A stretch of 6,369 nucleotides of DNA from Candidatus Thalassarchaeaceae archaeon (GTDB lineage Archaea; Thermoplasmatota; Poseidoniia; Poseidoniales; Thalassarchaeaceae). A model generated the notes under the pieces. The model worked only from the letters and a program-made list of their open reading frames with translations. It made no database searches and was not told the origin of the DNA. How positions within the stretch are numbered: position 1 is the stretch's first letter; every line of letters begins with the position of its first letter. Below, in pieces: positions 1 to 5,131 of this stretch. Position numbers and translations under genes: made by a program. The stretch is taken from contig JAQXFA010000006.1 of the NCBI GenBank assembly GCA_029250565.1, positions 1-6,369 of the forward strand, given 5' to 3'.

Positions 1-336
1 AGATGTTGTAATAGGGACATCATTTGAATTATCAATTTCCTCTACACCCCTACTTGGGCTACCAACCCCAAAGGGAAGCGAGGTATGCCCTCCTGTTGAC
101 CCTCCAATTGAAAATGGAAGGGATGTTCGTGAAGAAGAATTAGATGTTTCCACATCTATTTTTTCAACACCATCCATCGAAGTAACCAATTGATTAAGCC
201 CCGGAAGTTCACCACTTGGGACCATTTTCCCATCTGTATCTGAGACTTCAGCAGTGTGTGAAATTCTACTCCCACAAGACGGGCAGATATCTTTGCCGCC
301 AAAAATCAGCCCGCAGGCGTCGCACTCCTGCATCAT
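1..336 (-). CDS. Zinc-ribbon protein with repeated TSLPF motif, N-terminal 112 residues (runs off left edge)
   Basis: The minus-strand frame from ATG at 336 stays open to the first base of the window, so only the N-terminus is present. It opens with a compact zinc ribbon: Cys5-x2-Cys8 and Cys18-x2-Cys21, with the short spacing of the DUF/zinc_ribbon_2 type that usually sits at the N-terminus of archaeal regulatory or membrane proteins. From about residue 25 the sequence is low in complexity (Ser, Gly, Asp, Thr) and probably disordered. It contains two copies of a TSLPF-x-[IV]-G motif, at residues 71-78 and 85-92. The ATG is the first of two in tandem. An upstream in-frame TTG (375-373) is possible, but a stop at 387-385 limits any extension. 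No good Shine-Dalgarno lies at the right distance; GAGGAG at 358-353 is 16 bases away. It begins 58 bases after the transporter stop, with no T-tract between, so co-transcription is possible. The function is unknown; the zinc-binding fold is inferred from the cysteines. Confidence 0.78.
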   Translation of the reverse strand, partial: MMQECDACGLIFGGKDICPSCGSRISHTAEVSDTDGKMVPSGELPGLNQLVTSMDGVEKIDVETSNSSSRTSLPFSIGGSTGGHTSLPFGVGSPSRGVEEIDNSNDVPITTS

Positions 337-394
337 GCTGTGTGGGTGCGCGCTCCTCTTTGATGCTACCGCCAAGTGGTGTAGTCAGTAAGAC

Positions 395-1843
395 CTAGGA
401 ACTGTAGATCATCCCATGGAATATTATCATGAATACCGTAGCCACAAGACAGGTGATAATCATCACAGGGAAACCAACTCTCATCCATTCCTTCGTTGTT
501 ATTGGATTCGGACCGCGCTCACTGATTGAGACTGTCATGACATTGGCACTGGAGCCGATTGGTGTTGCATTACCACCGAATCCCGCGCCCATTGCTAGTG
601 CCCAGAATAGTGGAGCCATGTCAACAGTAGGGTCGGCTTCACCGATGGCCACAATCACGGGAATCATCGCAGCTGTGAAGGGGATGTTGTCGACAAAGGC
701 ACTTGCGATTGCCGAAACCCAAATGATTGCAACTGCAAGCATCACATGGTTGGAACCGAAATTATCGAAAATCCAATTGGCAAGAAGGTTGAGATATCCG
801 ACATTTCCTACTGCTCCAACCAAAATAAACAACCCTGCAAAGAAAAGTAGGGCGTGCCATTCAACCTTCTCATTCACGGAGTGTATCAATCCGTGGCGCA
901 GTACTTCATTGTCTTCGGGCTTTGCCGCAACCAACGCAATACCTGCACCAGCAAGAGCCAAAGCGTGAATCCCAACATGTAGGTGTAAAAATTCAGTTGC
1001 CGAGAACATGACAACTGTAGCACCTAACACCACTAGTGTTGTCTTCATCAACAATGGATGTTCGATGCAATCCCATTCATCTTCTTCCAAAATTGCTTCA
1101 ACATTGGCAGGCTTAGATTCACGCCAATCTCTGTAATAGTAACGAAGGTATCCCAAGGTTATAATCCAAGCAAAGAATGTCAGAACACCCAAACGAAGCA
1201 AGAAGCCATTGAATCCAAACAAAGAGGCCAGTTCATCCATGCTGCTAGCCTGGCTTGCAATCATGACATTAGGGGGGTCACCCACCATGGATGCTACACC
1301 GCCAGTGTCCGAAAGTATGGCTTCGGCAAGTAATGGAGGAATAGGGTTAATCTCCAATTTTTGACATATCCTAAGTGTGACAGGGGCGATGATAATAATT
1401 GCCGTAACATTGTCGATTACCAAAGAAATTAGGGTAGTAAATGTCCCTAAATAAACAACCAACTTCCATGGATCTCCACCCGACATTTTAGCGGCCTTCA
1501 CGGACACGTATTCGAAGAATCCTGAGACTTCAAGCAGGGCTGCAAAAATCATCATGCCCAGCAATAGACCGATAACATCAAAATGAATCCAATGTAACAT
1601 CATGCCCTCAATTGATTCGTGACAGATTTCAACTGTACCCCCGCCTCCAAATCTTGCAAAAATGTGCCCTCCTGCCTCGCTTGAAACGGTTTCACACTTT
1701 TTGAAAGCACTCATCGTTAAACCCAAAAATAGCATTAAAACACAGCCGAACCATGCAGCAATTGTACGGTGTAATTTCTCAGAAAGAATAAGCACGAAGG
1801 AGGCAATAAATACCAACAGCACCATATGGTTAGGATTAATCAT
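395..1843 (-). CDS. ArsB/NhaD-superfamily ion transporter, P-protein (OCA2)-like
   Basis: A 482-residue polytopic membrane protein with roughly 11-12 hydrophobic segments, a normal length for the ArsB/NhaD branch of the ion transporter superfamily. The two inverted halves each carry a signature: DNVTAIIIIAPVTLRIC at residues 144-160 followed by GGVASMVGDPPNVMI (181-195), and DNIPFTAAMIPV (385-396) followed by GGNATPIGSSANV (423-435). From memory, the DNVT...PVTLR, GDPPNVMI and VSA-x-AS-x-x-VDNIPFTA patterns fit the P protein (OCA2) subfamily better than classical NhaD or ArsB. The substrate cannot be fixed: Na+/H+ exchange is plausible beside an NhaP antiporter, while arsenite or anion transport are alternatives. 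Between the second and third hydrophobic segments lies an extra polar, Gly-rich loop (about residues 45-80) with Cys50 and Cys74, probably outside the membrane. The ATG start has no Shine-Dalgarno, but a TATA-like box lies about 26 bases upstream, suggesting a leaderless mRNA. Confidence 0.9.
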   Translation of the reverse strand: MINPNHMVLLVFIASFVLILSEKLHRTIAAWFGCVLMLFLGLTMSAFKKCETVSSEAGGHIFARFGGGGTVEICHESIEGMMLHWIHFDVIGLLLGMMIFAALLEVSGFFEYVSVKAAKMSGGDPWKLVVYLGTFTTLISLVIDNVTAIIIIAPVTLRICQKLEINPIPPLLAEAILSDTGGVASMVGDPPNVMIASQASSMDELASLFGFNGFLLRLGVLTFFAWIITLGYLRYYYRDWRESKPANVEAILEEDEWDCIEHPLLMKTTLVVLGATVVMFSATEFLHLHVGIHALALAGAGIALVAAKPEDNEVLRHGLIHSVNEKVEWHALLFFAGLFILVGAVGNVGYLNLLANWIFDNFGSNHVMLAVAIIWVSAIASAFVDNIPFTAAMIPVIVAIGEADPTVDMAPLFWALAMGAGFGGNATPIGSSANVMTVSISERGPNPITTKEWMRVGFPVMIITCLVATVFMIIFHGMIYSS

Positions 1844-1863
1844 AATTGCCCCCGGGTTGAAGG

Positions 1864-1873
1864 ATATCTAAAA
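1864..1873 (-). promoter_or_regulatory. TATA-like box for the P-like transporter (leaderless start)
   Basis: On the minus strand the sequence TTTTAGATAT ends 20 bases before the transporter ATG at 1843, and its centre is about 26 bases from it. That is the usual archaeal TATA-to-start-site distance, so transcription would begin at or next to the ATG. The absence of a GGTGA/GGAG element between box and ATG agrees with a leaderless transcript. Box and spacing are seen; promoter function is inferred. Confidence 0.5.
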
Positions 1874-1891
1874 GCATCGCGAAAGATTAAC

Positions 1892-1914
1892 AAAAAAACC
1901 TCAAAGAAAAATAA
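1892..1914 (-). terminator. Oligo-T terminator after the NhaP-type antiporter
   Basis: Directly after the antiporter TGA the minus strand reads TTATTTTT and, a few bases on, a run of seven T. Archaeal RNA polymerase terminates on such U-rich tracts without needing a hairpin, and I see no stable stem here. The position, between one gene and the promoter-like box of the next, supports termination. Confidence 0.5.
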
Positions 1915-1917
1915 GGG

Positions 1918-3714
1918 TCACTCTTCTTCAATAACCTTCAATGTTTCATCGTGAACAATAGACTGAGTAGAGTCTGGAATCAAATCTTCAAGGTCTGAAA
2001 TATCTTCAAACTCTTCAGATATTGAATCTTTAACTACGGTGATTTCTTCATGCGCAAATTCAGATAATGCTAAAGCAGAATCAAGTCCTTTTAACGTACT
2101 TTCAATCACATGAGGATTCAACTGCCCAAGTCTCTCCGCCTCGCGTAAAGCTTCAATCTCGGCCCGAATAAGGTCACGCCTTGCTGCTTCAATTCTACTG
2201 GCATGGACAAGAGAAGTATTTGCTAAGCCATCAATCTGTGTTTTGGCCTTCTCTATACTAGCATGGTAAGGTGCAGCCATGCGCTCACGGTCAATTTCAT
2301 TAATCATACCTTGAGTACTGAGAGAAGAAAGTTTTCGTAGCGCTGCACGGGAAGCGACTAGCCTAGCCAATGCCGACTCATACTTTGCCTCACTCTCCGC
2401 CAAGCGACCAGAAATACCCAACTTTGTAAGTAGTGGTTTCATGGTTAACCCCTGAACAAGTAAAGTGAATAAAATTACACTAAAAGTGAGTACCAGCATA
2501 TCGTGGTAAATCGCCTCATCAAATCGGACATTGACAATTTCACCATTAATTAACAACTTTTGTCCATCGTGAACAATGTGGGAAAGTAACAACAGTAGAG
2601 CGATAGGTATGCTTCCTCGTAAACCACCCCACCACATTGCCACTTGCCACTTTCCATTGACTTTGTTATTCTCACCAATGTTTGCAATTCGTGTCAATGG
2701 GAAAACAACTAATCTTGCCGTTAACGCACCAACAATAGCGATAAATGCGAGGGAACCAGTGTGAATATCCCATGCCAATACTGATTGTAACTCATAACCA
2801 ACCACCACAAACAGTATACTGTTTACAAGGAATGAAACAACTTCCCAAAAGTGGTGTAATCCAACTCTTGCTGTTGGAGTCATACCCTCATGTATACCTT
2901 TATTCCCAACTAAAAGGCCAGCAACTACTACTGAAATAACACCGCTACCATGCATCGATTCTGCCAACAAAAATGAGCCGAATGCCAGAGCAACCGTGAG
3001 GGCAATTTCAACTAAATGATCCTCACTTTGCTGCAATAAATGATTGGCAACCATACCGCAAATGTAACCTGCAACTACGCCAATTGTAACAACTAGAAGA
3101 AAAGATGCAATCGCATCTGTAATGACATCACCCATGTCAATGGTTTGTCCTGCTATTACTGAAAGCATTGTTAATAGAATGATATTGAACACAACAATCG
3201 CTGTACCGTCATTGAATAGTGATTCGCCTTCAAGCAAAACTGATAGCCGCTTAGGGGCACCTAAAGAACGCACCAACGCAAGCACACTAACTGGGTCAGT
3301 CGCTGCCAAAATTGAACCCACCAATAGTCCGTAAATCAGCCCATTGTCTTCACCCCACCAGACAAATCTCCAGCAAATTAATCCAATAATCAATGTATTG
3401 AGAAGCACCCCTGGAATGGCCAGCAGTGAGATGGTTTTCCAATTCAGTCTCAGTTTTTCTATATGCATCGCTGATGACCCCTCAAACAGTAGGGGCGGTA
3501 GCAGAATAAACAGAATTAATTCGGCAGAAAGTAATCCTCCATCAGGCTCCAAACCTGAGAATAGCGATTCGCCAAGCCAACCTAAAACAAGACCGACAAT
3601 TACCAATGCAATTGTGTATGGGAGTCTCACCCAGCGAATTGCTATTGCAACCAACAAAGAAAGAATAAGAGTCGCTAGCAAACCCTCTAACCAAGTGGGC
3701 GGTATGACTGACAT
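1918..3714 (-). CDS. nhaP: CPA1-family Na+/H+ antiporter (NhaP type) with long cytoplasmic tail
   Basis: A 598-residue cation:proton antiporter of the CPA1/NhaP family (Na_H_Exchanger fold), exchanging Na+ (or K+) for H+ across the cytoplasmic membrane. About 12-13 hydrophobic segments occupy residues 10-430. Family signatures are present: ATDPVS at 138-143 in the unwound fourth-helix region, GESLFNDGTA at 163-172 including the ion-binding Asn168-Asp169 pair, and GGLRGSIPIAL at 363-373 with the conserved Arg366. All key residues look intact. Residues 432-598 form a soluble tail: charged, Ala/Glu/Arg-rich, predicted helical from about 438 to 530, then strongly acidic to the C-terminus, a likely regulatory domain. 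The ATG is preceded by GGAG with a 5-base spacer, and a stop 43 bases upstream in frame excludes a longer start with ATG. The gene lies 108 bases after the yhbY-like gene, with a T-tract and a possible promoter between, so it is probably its own unit. Confidence 0.95.
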   Translation of the reverse strand: MSVIPPTWLEGLLATLILSLLVAIAIRWVRLPYTIALVIVGLVLGWLGESLFSGLEPDGGLLSAELILFILLPPLLFEGSSAMHIEKLRLNWKTISLLAIPGVLLNTLIIGLICWRFVWWGEDNGLIYGLLVGSILAATDPVSVLALVRSLGAPKRLSVLLEGESLFNDGTAIVVFNIILLTMLSVIAGQTIDMGDVITDAIASFLLVVTIGVVAGYICGMVANHLLQQSEDHLVEIALTVALAFGSFLLAESMHGSGVISVVVAGLLVGNKGIHEGMTPTARVGLHHFWEVVSFLVNSILFVVVGYELQSVLAWDIHTGSLAFIAIVGALTARLVVFPLTRIANIGENNKVNGKWQVAMWWGGLRGSIPIALLLLLSHIVHDGQKLLINGEIVNVRFDEAIYHDMLVLTFSVILFTLLVQGLTMKPLLTKLGISGRLAESEAKYESALARLVASRAALRKLSSLSTQGMINEIDRERMAAPYHASIEKAKTQIDGLANTSLVHASRIEAARRDLIRAEIEALREAERLGQLNPHVIESTLKGLDSALALSEFAHEEITVVKDSISEEFEDISDLEDLIPDSTQSIVHDETLKVIEEE

Positions 3715-3719
3715 TGAGT

Positions 3720-3723
3720 CTCC
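3720..3723 (-). promoter_or_regulatory. Shine-Dalgarno (GGAG) of the antiporter gene
   Basis: GGAG lies five bases before the ATG at 3714 on the minus strand, complementary to the CCUCC core of the archaeal 16S 3' end. It supports this start, since no other ATG occurs in frame between it and the upstream stop at 3759-3757. Confidence 0.5.
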
Positions 3724-3775
3724 GAGGTCCGAATCGCTGTTGAATGCTCCGCCATCTCATGATAGACTCAGAACG

Positions 3776-3790
3776 AAAAATAACGCGATA
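3776..3790 (-). promoter_or_regulatory. Possible promoter of the antiporter gene
   Basis: The 108-base gap between the yhbY-like gene and the antiporter contains TTATTTTT (3783-3776) preceded by TATCGCG on the minus strand. As a TATA-like box it would place the start site around 3755, giving a leader of about 40 bases that includes the GGAG site. The match is weak and AT-rich gaps give such hits by chance. Confidence 0.27.
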
Positions 3791-3807
3791 TGAAATCTGA
3801 AATCAAG

Positions 3808-3822
3808 GTTAAAAATTAGATT
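3808..3822 (-). terminator. Short T-tract after the adk operon
   Basis: Immediately after the stop of the yhbY-like gene the minus strand reads TCTAATTTTTAACC, with a run of five T. It is a plausible weak archaeal terminator for the adk-rnp4-yhbY operon. No hairpin is evident, and the tract is short. Confidence 0.3.
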
Positions 3823-4089
3823 CTAACGATAGAAAACTGCGATATTACCTCGCATTAAAATTAGTTTTGATGATGTTTGTTCAGCCAACATCTGCCACAA
3901 ATTTTGGCGGTCGGCGGAATCATCTGCCAAACCGCGATTTAGTTTTGCCTTGACCATCGTTCGCGACTTCAATTGAGAATCTAATTCATCAACAACTGAC
4001 TCTGTTAAGCCAGATTTGCCGACTCTTATTGTAACCTCTAAAGAGGGATTTAGTGCTTGTTTTCTCAATTTCTTTTCAGTATTGTTCAT
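3823..4089 (-). CDS. yhbY: CRM-domain RNA-binding protein, YhbY-like
   Basis: An 88-residue protein made of a single CRM (YhbY) domain. After a basic N-terminus, the motif VGKSGLT (residues 23-29) supplies the conserved GKxGLT loop that contacts RNA. It is followed by the helix ESVVDELDSQL and the strand MVKAKLN typical of the fold, and the C-terminal strand ends in the usual aromatic-Tyr-Arg (VFYR). In bacteria YhbY associates with the pre-50S ribosome; the archaeal role is less defined but presumed to be in rRNA or ribosome maturation. Its ATG overlaps the TGA of rnp4 as ATGA, and a near-perfect Shine-Dalgarno lies inside the last codons of rnp4, so the two are translationally coupled. Pairing of these two genes is, as I recall, common in Euryarchaeota, often with rps19e following; here an antiporter follows instead. 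Confidence 0.92.
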   Translation of the reverse strand: MNNTEKKLRKQALNPSLEVTIRVGKSGLTESVVDELDSQLKSRTMVKAKLNRGLADDSADRQNLWQMLAEQTSSKLILMRGNIAVFYR

Positions 4090-4421
4090 TTATCATCACC
4101 TCTGTGGTAACTAGGACCCCGACGGTTAGTCCCGCCACACGATAGACAGGTGATTCGCCAAATCTTTCCGCGCACCCGTACACTAGCATTCACCCCTGGC
4201 CTCAATGCCAATTTACACGAACGACATATCCAAGATCTTCTCCCATCAGGTAGTCCCAAACGATGTTTCTTTGACAAGTTCATTATATCATTAGCCGCTG
4301 AATTAACTGATAATTCAGGTTTACCCCAAGGTTCTTTGAGAAGATTCTCAAGGTGATTCCGAGAAGTAATTGCACGGGCTTTCCTAGCTTTTGCATTTCG
4401 GCCACGCCCTCTTCTCGACAT
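4086..4421 (-). CDS. rnp4: Ribonuclease P protein component 4 (Rpr2/Rpp21 family)
   Basis: A 111-residue protein with the hallmarks of archaeal RNP4, which pairs with RNP1 (Rpp29) on the specificity domain of RNase P RNA and supports removal of tRNA 5' leaders. The N-terminus is highly basic (SRRGRGRNAKARKARA), followed by helical segments rich in Lys and Arg. The zinc ribbon has Cys66-x2-Cys69 and Cys92-x2-Cys95, in the family pattern CRSCKLALRPG...N..VRVR...I..TCLSCG. Length and cysteine spacing are normal, and nothing is missing. The ATG lies 14 bases after the adk stop, with AAAAGGTGA placed five bases before it, so it is co-transcribed with adk. Its stop overlaps the yhbY start by four bases. 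Confidence 0.95.
   Translation of the reverse strand: MSRRGRGRNAKARKARAITSRNHLENLLKEPWGKPELSVNSAANDIMNLSKKHRLGLPDGRRSWICRSCKLALRPGVNASVRVRGKIWRITCLSCGGTNRRGPSYHRGDDK
4095..4102 (-). promoter_or_regulatory. Strong Shine-Dalgarno of the yhbY-like gene, inside rnp4
   Basis: GAGGTGAT on the minus strand is fully complementary to the conserved archaeal 16S 3' end (AUCACCUC) and lies five bases before the ATG at 4089. It is embedded in the final codons of rnp4, which explains the ATGA start/stop overlap and fixes the start of the CRM protein. Confidence 0.75.
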
Positions 4422-4425
4422 TATT

Positions 4426-4431
4426 TCACCT
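4426..4431 (-). promoter_or_regulatory. Shine-Dalgarno of rnp4
   Basis: AGGTGA on the minus strand sits in the 14-base gap between the adk stop and the rnp4 ATG at 4421, four to five bases from the start. It confirms the start and internal-operon translation of rnp4. Confidence 0.65.
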
Positions 4432-4435
4432 TTTG

Positions 4436-5056
4436 TTAGGCATCAATTATTGCCGAAATCTCTGCGCCAACATCATCCATTGCTTGATTGCCGTTGACTG
4501 TAGCAAGTAATCCCTTTTCCGAATACCACTTTGCAAGTGGTGAAGTCTGATCGTGATAAGCAGTAAGGCGTGTTCTGACCGCCTCTTCGTTGTCATCCTT
4601 CCTTTGGATGAGGCGGTGAGCAATTTCGGCTGGTGCCGGCTTGAATGTTATGTGGTAAATATCTCCTGTTTCAGGATCCATTCTTCTACCCACAATTCTT
4701 CCAACAATTTCATCGTCTGGAACTTCTATTGAAATCACCAAAGAAACTTCTGCAATTTCTGCCAAGGCTTCTGCTTGAGGGACGGTTCTTGGGAATCCAT
4801 CAAAGAGCACCCCATCCCCAGCATCATCTTGCTGCATCCTCTCTTCAATCAAGCCAATAATGACATCATCAGGAACTAATTCACCTGCTTCCATGTACTT
4901 CTTGGCTTCTAAACCAAGTGGGGTTCCAGCCGCTAAAGCAGCACGCAACATATCACCAGTAGATACCTGTGGTTTTCCTGTTGCCCCAACTATTGCATCG
5001 GCTTGGGTACCCTTGCCTGCACCAGGTGGCCCAAACAGTACGATTGACTGACCCAT
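4436..5056 (-). CDS. adk: Adenylate kinase (bacterial-type, medium-length LID)
   Basis: A 206-residue cytosolic enzyme catalysing ATP + AMP = 2 ADP. Seen in order: P-loop GPPGAGKGTQ (9-18), AMP-binding STGDMLR (32-38), core FDGFPRT (87-91 region), LID start GRRMDP (123-128) with TGDIYH, then RKDD (152-155) and the arginines of EEAVRTRL. All catalytic arginines expected for the family appear present. The LID lacks zinc cysteines and is about five residues shorter than in E. coli Adk. This is the bacterial/eukaryotic family, not the short archaeal AdkA. I chose the ATG at 5056 because the family begins directly before the first strand (MGQSIVLFG). A GTG at 5089 in the same frame would add 11 unusual residues and lacks a Shine-Dalgarno. 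The gene heads an operon with rnp4 and the yhbY-like gene, coupling nucleotide balance to RNA-processing genes by transcription only. Confidence 0.96.
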   Translation of the reverse strand: MGQSIVLFGPPGAGKGTQADAIVGATGKPQVSTGDMLRAALAAGTPLGLEAKKYMEAGELVPDDVIIGLIEERMQQDDAGDGVLFDGFPRTVPQAEALAEIAEVSLVISIEVPDDEIVGRIVGRRMDPETGDIYHITFKPAPAEIAHRLIQRKDDNEEAVRTRLTAYHDQTSPLAKWYSEKGLLATVNGNQAMDDVGAEISAIIDA

Positions 5057-5079
5057 ATTATCGGCGAAATAGCCCTTCT

Positions 5080-5087
5080 CAATAAGC
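5080..5087 (-). promoter_or_regulatory. Possible TATA-like box for adk
   Basis: GCTTATTG on the minus strand is centred about 27 bases before the adk ATG at 5056, and no Shine-Dalgarno lies between them. This is the arrangement of a leaderless archaeal promoter, and it would exclude the GTG at 5089 as a start. The box itself is a poor TATA match. Confidence 0.28.
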
Positions 5088-5131
5088 ACGACGGTTGTGA
5101 ACTGATGCCATTTACCCCTATCGGGAACACA

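Noticed and set aside
429..968. Plus-strand open frame of 179 codons
   Set aside because: Fully antisense to the P-like transporter, whose protein has intact family motifs; no recognisable domain in the plus frame and no supporting signals.
395..1843. Naming the transporter nhaD or arsB
   Set aside because: The motifs fit a different branch of the superfamily better and no arsenic-resistance gene is nearby, so no symbol is given.
3542..3760. Minus-strand frame starting with ATG at 3760, 46 bases upstream of the antiporter start
   Set aside because: It runs out of frame through the antiporter coding region and resembles no protein; the antiporter start at 3714 has its own GGAG site.
3344..3793. 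Plus-strand open frame of 149 codons across the antiporter start
   Set aside because: Antisense to the N-terminus of the antiporter and its leader; composition is that of a shadow frame.
5057..5089. Longer adenylate kinase starting at GTG 5089
   Set aside because: Adds 11 residues not seen in the family, has no Shine-Dalgarno, and a possible TATA-like box overlaps it; the ATG at 5056 gives the usual N-terminus.
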